This document shows positions 23,943-30,620 of a stretch of DNA of 43,730 bases, piece after piece (the stretch's first letter is position 1; the number at the start of each line of letters is the position of its first letter). This stretch comes from a virus. The stretch is from the IMG/VR virus record IMGVR_UViG_3300002180_000005, positions 1-43,730 of that record. The stretch is one strand, 5' to 3'. The notes under the pieces were generated by a model. The model was not told the DNA's origin, did not search any database, and worked only from the letters and a program-made list of their open reading frames with translations. The position numbers were made by a program, and so were the translations under genes.

Positions 23943-26301
23943 TAAACAACCCCCTTGGGAGCGTTTTTCTAATGCGGACGTTAAACCCCAATCGTCTGAT
24001 ACAGACCTTCCTCCTTGGGAGCGGTTTAGCCATGTTCAGACCTCAGAAAACCCTGAAGCCGGGGATGCGATTCACGTAGAGGATATGGCTCAGGAGACTG
24101 AGAAAGCCATGTCCCGCATGACCTACACCCCGCCAGACTCCAATACATGGACCGGTTGGACCGCGCGAGCCACTCGGGCTATGGGATTCGGCGCATCTGA
24201 CGTCATAACTGCCAAAATACTGCACCGTCAAATTCGCGATGAAAACCCAGACATCGGGTATGAAGAGGTTCTGGGTGCTGTCCGCGAGGGCTACAGTAAA
24301 GATGTATCTATGTCTGCTGAAGTTGTCGGTATGCTGGCGCCGGGAACACTTCTGGCCAAGGGTGTCACCAAGGGTGGTAAAGCAGCTATGGATGCTATGT
24401 CCAAAACGGGTATCCTGAAGGGCACAATGGCTTGGTTAGGCCGTGACAAGTTCGCCTCCCGCCTGGTGCAAGCCAGTGTAGGCGGCGCTACAGGCGGCGC
24501 AGGGTTCGAAGCGATTCGGGTAAGCGTAGAAAACGCTATTGATGAAGCTGGTGGTATCGCCGACCAAGAGAGCGTCCGCGATGCCGCGATGAACGGCGCT
24601 GTGGTGGGTGCTTTCCTAGGACCGGTAGCGAACGAATCTCTACGAGGTGCCGGAGGAGTCGTTAACTGGGTAAAGCAGACGTTCGGTAACTCGGATCAGC
24701 AGACCATATCTGCATCCAAGCGTATTCTGAAAACCCTCGCCAATGAAGGTGAGACCCCAGATGCTGCAGTTGAACGTATCAGAAACGACGCCCAGCAGTT
24801 CATGGCTGAAAATGGACGTCCACCTGCACTGTTTGAGATTATTTCTCCAGACCAAGCCCGCGAAATTTCAGATGTTTCTCGCTACTATAACGGGCTGTCT
24901 CCCCGCCTCCGCGACTTGACTGAGGCGCAGGTGGATAACTCCATCAAAACACTGGAGCGTGCCGTGTCAGGGTCCAAGCCCCTTATGGACAAAGAGGTGA
25001 TCGAATCAACGGTTGAGAACCAGTTCACAGATATGATGGGTGTTCACGGAGACCGTATGGTTCAGGTTGGTGACGACGCTATGAACGCACTGGCTCAGAA
25101 TAAGGGTTTCCTGACCATGCAGGCAAAGCATAACCCTGAAGCCCGTGCAATTCTTCGCACAGTGGAGGCCAAGGAAAACATCGCCACTCTACGGGCTGAT
25201 ACTTCGAAGCTGATAAACAGCCGAAACTTGGCAGATGATGCTGCTGAGATATCTGATATCAACGTCCGCATAGCTGAGATACTGGACGAACAACTTAACG
25301 CGTCAAATCTGGCGCCTTCTGAACTGGCTGCACTGCAGAACCTGAAACGTATGCAGGGCGCCTTGTCCAGTCAAATGGATAAAGCCGCGAAAGCCGGTTA
25401 CGCTGAAGCCAACGTGAATAACATGATCGGTGTTCTCCGCTCGGCCGAAAGTCTTCTGGCGAACTACGAGAAGAACGGCTTCAAAGTGTCTCTGAGGTCA
25501 GCTAACGCCATGCGTCATGCTGCGTCACGCGGAGCACGTAACGCCAGTGACCTGAGCGCACAGGCAGAAGCGATAGGTGTTCGTGACGCCATTGCCCCTG
25601 TGGGAACCGCTGAAGTCCCCTCCTACGGACGTCTGGTGAAGCTGTGGGGTCGCCAGATGACACGCGCCGAAGCACACGCCACCGGTAAAGAGGCCGTTCG
25701 TGGTCAGGTGTCACCTGAAAACCTAGCCGTGAGAACGGAACAAGGACGTCTTCCCGGTCGCCCACGAGCCAAAGTCTTGTCGGATATCCGTAAAGGGGTT
25801 GAGGAGGGAGCGAGAATTGATCTTAGATCCTCCACGAGAAGCACGCCAGGTGCCGCCGCCAAGACCGCTGAGAGTATAGCGGAATCACCTGACATCCAAG
25901 CGAACATTCGACGGGCTATCCCCGGCGAGGGTGGCGAGAAGATCGTAGGATCCGCCCAGCAGACGAAGCGTACCATTGATAACGCCCGCGCGGCCAACTC
26001 GAATAAGTCACCCTCAGAACTTCAGGAGGAGGTGGCTGCTGTACGCGACCAAGTAGAGTCACTTGTACTGGGGAACCTTGGTGGCGCCGGTAAAGCCAAC
26101 TTGGTGGCCAGGTACATGATGCGGTTTAGAATACCGCGCAAAACTGCAAATAAGGTTATTGACATGCTAGGTGACCCAGCGAAGATGGATGACGCACTTC
26201 GTTTCGTCGCCACCAAAGGTATTGACCTAAAAGAGTTTGTAGCTGTGCTCGGAAATGCTACAGTGGACGCAGAAAATAAGAATCGGGAGTCACGGCGATG
26301 A
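23935..26301 (+). CDS. Large internal virion (ejection) protein, gp16-like
   Basis: A 788-residue protein. The N-terminus carries two PPWERFS boxes (residues 5-11 and 26-32), a motif seen at the start of many phage internal virion proteins. Gly/Ala-rich hydrophobic stretches between residues 120 and 250 (VGGATGGAGFEAI, GAVVGAFLGPVA) suit membrane insertion; the rest is long helices. The ATG at 23935 is preferred because GGAG is six bases upstream; the ATG one codon earlier is too close. It overlaps both the lysozyme and the next gene (ATGA). Confidence 0.75.
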   Translation: MADKQPPWERFSNADVKPQSSDTDLPPWERFSHVQTSENPEAGDAIHVEDMAQETEKAMSRMTYTPPDSNTWTGWTARATRAMGFGASDVITAKILHRQIRDENPDIGYEEVLGAVREGYSKDVSMSAEVVGMLAPGTLLAKGVTKGGKAAMDAMSKTGILKGTMAWLGRDKFASRLVQASVGGATGGAGFEAIRVSVENAIDEAGGIADQESVRDAAMNGAVVGAFLGPVANESLRGAGGVVNWVKQTFGNSDQQTISASKRILKTLANEGETPDAAVERIRNDAQQFMAENGRPPALFEIISPDQAREISDVSRYYNGLSPRLRDLTEAQVDNSIKTLERAVSGSKPLMDKEVIESTVENQFTDMMGVHGDRMVQVGDDAMNALAQNKGFLTMQAKHNPEARAILRTVEAKENIATLRADTSKLINSRNLADDAAEISDINVRIAEILDEQLNASNLAPSELAALQNLKRMQGALSSQMDKAAKAGYAEANVNNMIGVLRSAESLLANYEKNGFKVSLRSANAMRHAASRGARNASDLSAQAEAIGVRDAIAPVGTAEVPSYGRLVKLWGRQMTRAEAHATGKEAVRGQVSPENLAVRTEQGRLPGRPRAKVLSDIRKGVEEGARIDLRSSTRSTPGAAAKTAESIAESPDIQANIRRAIPGEGGEKIVGSAQQTKRTIDNARAANSNKSPSELQEEVAAVRDQVESLVLGNLGGAGKANLVARYMMRFRIPRKTANKVIDMLGDPAKMDDALRFVATKGIDLKEFVAVLGNATVDAENKNRESRR

Positions 26302-26543
26302 CATTAGGGGAGCGTATAGAACAGCTAAGTGGAGCCTTCTGGGCTGCCATTGGAGCCAGTTTAGGCGCTGGCGTGTTCACCATACTTCGTAAGATTCTAA
26401 CGGACAGTGCGCGGATAACGGCGCTGGAGACCAGACTTGACACGCAGAACGAACATCGGAAAGAGCGTGACGAAGCGCAAATGAAGATGATGACCGAAGT
26501 TAGGAACGATGTTAAGTCGCTTTTCAGGAAGGATGACCTATGA
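26298..26543 (+). CDS. Small membrane protein of the lysis cassette (81 aa)
   Basis: One hydrophobic segment (FWAAIGASLGAGVFTIL, residues 14-30) is followed by a charged helix with heptad-like spacing (ITALETRLDTQNEHRKERDEAQMKMM). This is the build of small phage holin-, antiholin- or spanin-type proteins. GGGAG precedes the ATG. Overlaps on both sides place it at the head of the lysis genes. Which role it has cannot be settled from sequence. Confidence 0.6.
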   Translation: MTLGERIEQLSGAFWAAIGASLGAGVFTILRKILTDSARITALETRLDTQNEHRKERDEAQMKMMTEVRNDVKSLFRKDDL

Positions 26544-27109
26544 AACGTATCATAATGCACTGGACCGGTGGTGCTGACGGGGTTACGCCCCATGAAGCAG
26601 ACAGTTACAACTACGTCATCAGCAGAGAAGCTGTGATCTACCCAGGCGTTCCAGAGGACCGTAACATACCACCTCTGGTTAACGGCGCCTACGCTGCACA
26701 CACCAGAAACGCGAATTCTTGGGCTATAGGTATCGCTCTGGACGCTATGGCGAACGCCAACGAGATACCGTTTCGCGCTGGACGATACCCCATCACTAAA
26801 GAACAGTACGGCTGTATGGTGGAGTTCGTTGCAGCTAAATGCTTTGAGCACGGTATCAAGGTAACCCGAGAGAATGTTCTAACCCATGCTGAGGTGGAGC
26901 GTACACTCGGAATCAGTCAGCGGAACAAGTGGGACATCATGTGGCTTCCTGGTCTGGCTAACCCGCAAGACCCTATCTGGGTAGGTGACGCCATACGAAA
27001 CGATGTGAGAAAGGCGCTGACTAAGTTGGAGAGACCTATCCGTATAAATCACTGGCGTTCTGGTTTAATCGCGGGTATATTGTCTTTGTTCTCAAAGAAG
27101 AAAGGATGA
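26540..27109 (+). CDS. Endolysin: N-acetylmuramoyl-L-alanine amidase (Amidase_2)
   Basis: Cleaves the amide bond between muramic acid and peptide in peptidoglycan. IIMHWTGG places zinc ligand His7, AAHTRNANS gives His54, LTHAEV gives His116 and KWDIMW supplies Lys130 and Asp132, in keeping with T7-lysozyme-like amidases. No signal peptide is present, so export through a holin is expected. The C-terminus (SGLIAGILSLFSKKKG) is a short hydrophobic and basic tail that might bind membrane. 189 residues is typical. Confidence 0.9.
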   Translation: MKRIIMHWTGGADGVTPHEADSYNYVISREAVIYPGVPEDRNIPPLVNGAYAAHTRNANSWAIGIALDAMANANEIPFRAGRYPITKEQYGCMVEFVAAKCFEHGIKVTRENVLTHAEVERTLGISQRNKWDIMWLPGLANPQDPIWVGDAIRNDVRKALTKLERPIRINHWRSGLIAGILSLFSKKKG

Positions 27110-27114
27110 ATATC

Positions 27115-27342
27115 ATGTTTGAGAAAATTAGTGGATGGTTCCGCGACAGTCTAACAATTCTATGGGCGCGTATCCTGGTGCTGGTCGGTGTCGTTTCACA
27201 GGCCCTGCTATCCATCGGTCTTTTGCCGGAAGTGCAGACCGTGTTCCAGATCCTGTTCACCCCGCAAACAGCGGCGCTATCTATCGCTACCATCGGTATC
27301 GTTACCGAACTGGCACGGCGACGAACTTTGCCGCGAGGCTGA
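27115..27342 (+). CDS. Holin-like membrane protein (75 aa)
   Basis: Two hydrophobic segments (ILWARILVLVGVVSQALLSIG and FTPQTAALSIATIGIVTEL) and a basic C-terminus (ARRRTLPRG) suit a class II-type holin. The ATG at 27115 has AAGGA eight bases upstream; the ATG at 27106, overlapping the endolysin stop, would add three residues and may be used instead. It directly follows the amidase. Confidence 0.65.
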   Translation: MFEKISGWFRDSLTILWARILVLVGVVSQALLSIGLLPEVQTVFQILFTPQTAALSIATIGIVTELARRRTLPRG

Positions 27343-27345
27343 ATC

Positions 27346-27600
27346 GTGTTCAACCCGTTTAAAATCGTTTCGAAATTCAAAATGGCCCTGATATCTGCTA
27401 TTATCGGGGCCATAGCGATTCTGTCTATATATTCGAAGGGGCGTGTTGATGGCCACAGTAAAGCCACTGGGGAAGCCGCTAAGGATACCCTGCAAGGTGT
27501 CTCGGATGGTTCGAAAGGGGCTGCACAGGCGCGTGACGCGCAGAAGAAAGGCCGCTCACCAGAAGAGGGTGTTCGCGACCGTGATAGGAGATGGAAATGA
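27346..27600 (+). CDS. Rz-like inner-membrane spanin candidate (84 aa)
   Basis: An N-terminal signal-anchor (MALISAIIGAIAILSIYS, residues 13-30) is followed by a polar, charged domain (GEAAKDTLQGVSDGSKGAAQARDAQKKG). That layout and the overlap with a downstream lipoprotein gene fit a two-component spanin. The periplasmic part is short for a lambda Rz. GTG start at 27346. The assignment rests mainly on context. Confidence 0.55.
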   Translation: MFNPFKIVSKFKMALISAIIGAIAILSIYSKGRVDGHSKATGEAAKDTLQGVSDGSKGAAQARDAQKKGRSPEEGVRDRDRRWK

Positions 27601-27767
27601 GAAGTCTTGTTCTGACGCTGTTACTTTCAACGTGCGTAGGAGTGTCCGGTGACGCGGGGTGTCTAATATATGGACAACAGCGAACCACCATGCCCACTCT
27701 AGGGTCGGATCCCGTCAGCCAATGGGTTGATGTGACTGACGGGGCCATGACGGGTGGGTGTACTTAG
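27597..27767 (+). CDS. Small lipoprotein, o-spanin (Rz1)-like candidate (56 aa)
   Basis: A 56-codon frame (ATG 27597, stop 27765-27767) starts inside the stop of the preceding gene (ATGA). The N-terminus MRSLVLTLLLSTC is a lipoprotein signal with lipobox LSTC, giving a mature lipid-anchored peptide of 44 residues starting at Cys13, with two more cysteines (22 and 55). Rz1-type o-spanins are usually Pro-rich, which this is not, so the call leans on the signal and its position at the end of the lysis genes. Its stop overlaps that of the convergent gene. Confidence 0.6.
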   Translation: MRSLVLTLLLSTCVGVSGDAGCLIYGQQRTTMPTLGSDPVSQWVDVTDGAMTGGCT

Positions 27768-28531
27768 AAAGGTCGGTAAGGTGGTTGAGGTACAGCACTA
27801 GCCGCTTTACGAAACCTCTCTGCTGTACGAAGATGCCATTCTAAAACCTCTGACGATATTCCAGAGGTGTATTTATTTAGTTCAGCAGCGGATTCTCTAC
27901 GGTTTTCATTGTCACGTTCAGCAGCGGATTTTACACCGCCTTCCTTGGCGCCCTCAAGGAACTCTTTGAGTTCGTTAAAATGCAACGGTGTGGTTGGACC
28001 GTCCTCAACAAAAACATCCAGTTCTTTATCAGACCACTGGTCGGCCTTCTTGTGGTCGAGCGGTGGGTGTTTCACCTGTGCCAGGATAGTGTCGTTCAGG
28101 GATTTGGCCGAACAGACCCCATGAGCATCTTGCTGGACCAAATCGGCCAGCGCCAGTTCGTACATCGCCATGAGACAGAACATCTCATGCACGATATGCG
28201 GCAGCCCAGACTCAGCATCCACTGAGTTAATGATTGACCCGGCCAGACCCATAGTCACATAGTCGCGCTGACGCTCTTGACGGTGTCTTCCACAGGCCCG
28301 TGCATAGCGTTCGAGACCGTCGGGAACGGTACGCCATGAATGTTCATCGTATTTGATCGAACCATAGTCGGTGGTCGCCTGAACGCCACGAATTGCCTCT
28401 GGGAACCCCATCTCAATTAGATCAGGTTTTGTTTTCCCAGCGTCGGCTTTGAACTCCTGGTCTGGTTTATCTGCAGGTTCAGGAACCTCGTCATAAGGTC
28501 CGTACTTTTCTTCAATCTGGTCAGCGTCCAT
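27764..28531 (-). CDS. dATP/dGTP diphosphohydrolase-like (DUF5664) protein
   Basis: Residues 33-130 match the phage DUF5664 pattern: GKTKPDLIEMGFPEAIRG, YGSIKYDEHSWR, RYARACGRHRQERQR and ESGLPHIVHEMFCLMAMYEL, an all-helical MazG-like region with His/Glu residues for metal and nucleotide. The family is annotated as dATP/dGTP diphosphohydrolase N-terminal. The C-terminal 110 residues are polar and not recognised. The gene overlaps the HD phosphohydrolase gene (TAATG), so both likely act on the deoxynucleotide pool. It is the last gene of the leftward block. Confidence 0.7.
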   Translation of the reverse strand: MDADQIEEKYGPYDEVPEPADKPDQEFKADAGKTKPDLIEMGFPEAIRGVQATTDYGSIKYDEHSWRTVPDGLERYARACGRHRQERQRDYVTMGLAGSIINSVDAESGLPHIVHEMFCLMAMYELALADLVQQDAHGVCSAKSLNDTILAQVKHPPLDHKKADQWSDKELDVFVEDGPTTPLHFNELKEFLEGAKEGGVKSAAERDNENRRESAAELNKYTSGISSEVLEWHLRTAERFRKAASAVPQPPYRPF

Positions 28532-29052
28532 TACGATGACTCCTCATTTATTAGTTCCAATACCAAACTTTCCAGCCCAAACTTTCCAGCCCAGCCTACA
28601 CATCTCTGTACATCCACACACCAGTCGTTACGTTTGAAACGTTCTGGGGCGTGCTTCTTGGCAAACAGAATAGCGTCCAACAGGTCACACATCTTCAACA
28701 GTTTGCTTTCGTAAAGAGTAAAGCCGCGATCCGAAAGCCATTTATCTTCGACTTCTTTCAAAATCTTTTTTAGTTCTGGGTTACGGCGTTTGGCTGGATT
28801 ACCCACGTCACCAGTGAAGATTTCAGGCGTGTCGTGCATCGCGCAGGCCACCATAATGTCAGCCATGGCTGTATCAGACGTGAATCCAGAGGCAAGTGGC
28901 GTAAACATGATAACCAGCTTCGCCACACGGTTGCTGTGCGCGTCGGTTGTGTCTTGGGAATTACGAAGTGCTGAACATGGGTTCGAGTGCCAGCGATTTA
29001 CGAAACCGCTTTCCCAAACCTCATGTATCCGTTGGGATGTTGGGGTAGTCAT
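28531..29052 (-). CDS. HD-domain 5'-deoxynucleotidase, YfbR-like
   Basis: The metal site of HD phosphohydrolases is complete: His39 in DAHSNRVAKL, His73-Asp74 in AMHDTPEIFTGDV and Asp123 in MCDLLDAILF. TGDVGNPAKRRNPELK corresponds to the TGDLPTPVK stretch of E. coli YfbR, which dephosphorylates deoxynucleoside monophosphates. Phage relatives include dATP-degrading DatZ enzymes, but no purZ gene is present. 173 residues is normal. GGAGAG precedes the ATG; the gene overlaps the methyltransferase by about 30 bases. Confidence 0.8.
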   Translation of the reverse strand: MTTPTSQRIHEVWESGFVNRWHSNPCSALRNSQDTTDAHSNRVAKLVIMFTPLASGFTSDTAMADIMVACAMHDTPEIFTGDVGNPAKRRNPELKKILKEVEDKWLSDRGFTLYESKLLKMCDLLDAILFAKKHAPERFKRNDWCVDVQRCVGWAGKFGLESLVLELINEESS

Positions 29053-29647
29053 CTTCTCTCTCCATTTTTTCTTTACACGGCGGTATCCACAGAAGCTTTG
29101 TGGCGCCGGTGTGTTTAGTCCACATCAACCAAGCGTAAGGCATTTGGGTTGACCCAGGTTCGATCCGACCCCTCACAATACGTACTCGCTCTACAAATGG
29201 GGCGTAGATAGCTGGCGGGTGTGGTTTTAGAACCTGGTTGTATCTTCTACCTCCTTCAATCCAAGCCCCCCGAACGAACATAGCAACACCTTCTACGTCC
29301 ATAGAAAGGGCACGTAAAACGAACTCTTTGGAATACTTAAACGGTGGGTTCGTAATGATCCAGTCTACCTTCATCCCGTGATCCATAGGTGTTGGACCTT
29401 CAAGGAAGTCAATCTGGGGATACCCTGCACCGTAGTCGTGTTTGTCCGAAGCTATCACGGTGCCGAAATATTCCTGCAGAGGTGAGACCATATGTCCACG
29501 GTTACAGGCTGGCTCCCAAACAGTTAACTCAGATAGGTCATCTGGCATAATATGCTCTATGAACGCCCGTGTAGCCCAAGGAGGAGTTGGGAAGTCGTTT
29601 ACGTCATCATCCTGACTTACCGAATTTTGAAAGCCTTGCATCGCCAT
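29021..29647 (-). CDS. DNA N6-adenine methyltransferase
   Basis: Class I SAM-dependent fold. EPACNRGH at residues 45-52 is motif I, SDKHDYG follows as the acidic strand end, and DWIITNPPF places the catalytic NPPF at 100-103, diagnostic of adenine-N6 (or N4) amino-methylation. The leading DFPTPPWATRAFIEHI resembles other phage adenine methyltransferases. It probably masks phage DNA from host restriction. No partner endonuclease was seen. The ATG at 29647 overlaps the GapR stop (TGATG) and is preferred to the GTG one codon earlier. Confidence 0.85.
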   Translation of the reverse strand: MAMQGFQNSVSQDDDVNDFPTPPWATRAFIEHIMPDDLSELTVWEPACNRGHMVSPLQEYFGTVIASDKHDYGAGYPQIDFLEGPTPMDHGMKVDWIITNPPFKYSKEFVLRALSMDVEGVAMFVRGAWIEGGRRYNQVLKPHPPAIYAPFVERVRIVRGRIEPGSTQMPYAWLMWTKHTGATKLLWIPPCKEKMEREDDYPNIPTDT

Positions 29648-29910
29648 CACATACCTAACCCTTCGAGATACATCTCTATTACCGCTGATTCCTCAGCGTA
29701 GTCTTCTGCGTCACGCTTTCGAATCGCAATGACCTTTCGTATTACCTTGGTATCGTATCCGTTCGCCTTAGCCATTGTCAGAAGTTCTTTCTGTTCGTCG
29801 GCCAAGGTCTTCTTTTGCGCCTCCAGGTGTTCAAAGTATTCGACAACGTGCCGTAGTATTTCGGCCGTTACTTTGTGGGCTGGAGGCGCAGAGGAGATGA
29901 AGTTCGTCAC
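29647..29910 (-). CDS. gapR: GapR-family (DUF2312) nucleoid-associated protein
   Basis: The 87-residue product matches DUF2312 through its whole length: an N-terminal helix (LRHVVEYFEHLEAQKKTLADEQ), AKANGYDTKVIRKVIAIRKRD (compare the AKGNGFDTKTIRKIVRLRKKD pattern), then a final helix ending YLEGLGM. In Caulobacter GapR clamps overtwisted DNA and helps topoisomerases ahead of replication forks. A phage copy may do the same on its own DNA or compete with the host protein. GTG start. The family is largely alphaproteobacterial, which points to the host. Confidence 0.9.
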   Translation of the reverse strand: MTNFISSAPPAHKVTAEILRHVVEYFEHLEAQKKTLADEQKELLTMAKANGYDTKVIRKVIAIRKRDAEDYAEESAVIEMYLEGLGM

Positions 29911-29911
29911 C

Positions 29912-30082
29912 TTACTGAAGGGCTTCTCTGGCCGATTCCAGGATAGTCTCTGGGTCTTCTACCCCCCAGTTGGCACGCATTTCAGACTCAATGGATAGCC
30001 AGACGCCGGTAGTAAGTAAATCGAAACTTTCCATAAAAGCTATCAAAGCGTGTGCCTGCTCTTTTGTAACAGTTTTCGACAT
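29912..30082 (-). CDS. Small acidic protein between helicase and gapR (56 aa)
   Basis: The frame starts at ATG 30082-30080 with AAGGG seven bases upstream and ends one base before the GTG of gapR. The product (MSKTVTKEQAHALIAFMESF... ending ESAREALQ) is acidic and mostly helical, with one central aromatic segment (VWLSIESEM). I do not recognise a family. Its ribosome binding site and exact fit between neighbours support it. Confidence 0.6.
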   Translation of the reverse strand: MSKTVTKEQAHALIAFMESFDLLTTGVWLSIESEMRANWGVEDPETILESAREALQ

Positions 30083-30086
30083 CAAC

Positions 30087-30620
30087 TTACCCTTTCTTCT
30101 TCAGGATACGTCCGACCGCCGCGACTGCATCAGCATACCGGTCAGCGGGAATCATCATGTTAAGGGCCAGGAACCCGCTGGTGCTGGTTTGCGAAACCAT
30201 ATTAGCGCTCGTTTCTGGCGCTGGTTCCTGCCATCCCGTGTCTGACGCTGCAGCAGGTGCGGCGGTAGGTGTATTAACCACCTCAGCATCTGGAACATTA
30301 GATGTGTCAACCACCGGACCAGCCTGACCAGCGTTAGCGAAAGGATTCGCCTGCTCAGTCTGAACTGGCTGCTGAGGCGCAGGCGCAGCAACTTCTTGCT
30401 GAATACTCTGAACCTGCTGAGTCGGTGCTGGTGGTGTACCTTGGCTGGTGAAAGGATTAGCCGGTGCTGCGTCAGCAGGTTGGGCGGCTTGTGCGCCAAA
30501 AGGATTAGCCGGTGCTGCGTCAGCAGGTTGGGCGGCTTGTGCGCCAAAAGGATTAGCCGGTGCTGCGTCAGCAGGTTGGGCGGCTTGTGCAGCGTCTGAT
30601 TTAAATTGAAGGTCTGCCAT
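30087..30620 (-). CDS. Nested in-frame product: NPF-repeat protein (177 aa)
   Basis: AGGAGAAC lies nine bases before an ATG at 30620-30618 that is in frame with the helicase, starting MADLQFKSDAAQ. The product has three near-identical 16-residue repeats (AAQAAQPADAAPANPF type), more NPF motifs, a Pro/Gln-rich linker and a folded-looking basic C-terminus (IPADRYADAVAAVGRILKKKG). The upstream codons (LDTTNQENEP) look like a translated leader. It probably began as a separate gene whose upstream stop codon was lost. Function unknown. Confidence 0.5.
   Translation of the reverse strand: MADLQFKSDAAQAAQPADAAPANPFGAQAAQPADAAPANPFGAQAAQPADAAPANPFTSQGTPPAPTQQVQSIQQEVAAPAPQQPVQTEQANPFANAGQAGPVVDTSNVPDAEVVNTPTAAPAAASDTGWQEPAPETSANMVSQTSTSGFLALNMMIPADRYADAVAAVGRILKKKG

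Noticed and set aside
26258-26851. 197-codon open frame antisense to the lysis genes
   Set aside because: No ribosome binding site or family likeness; it mirrors the well-supported amidase and membrane protein genes on the other strand.
27764-29052. A 2-aminoadenine (Z) genome system
   Set aside because: The HD enzyme, a MazG-like protein and a family A polymerase fit in outline, but no purZ (adenylosuccinate synthetase-like) gene is present, so the pathway is incomplete. Kept only as a nucleotide-pool finding.
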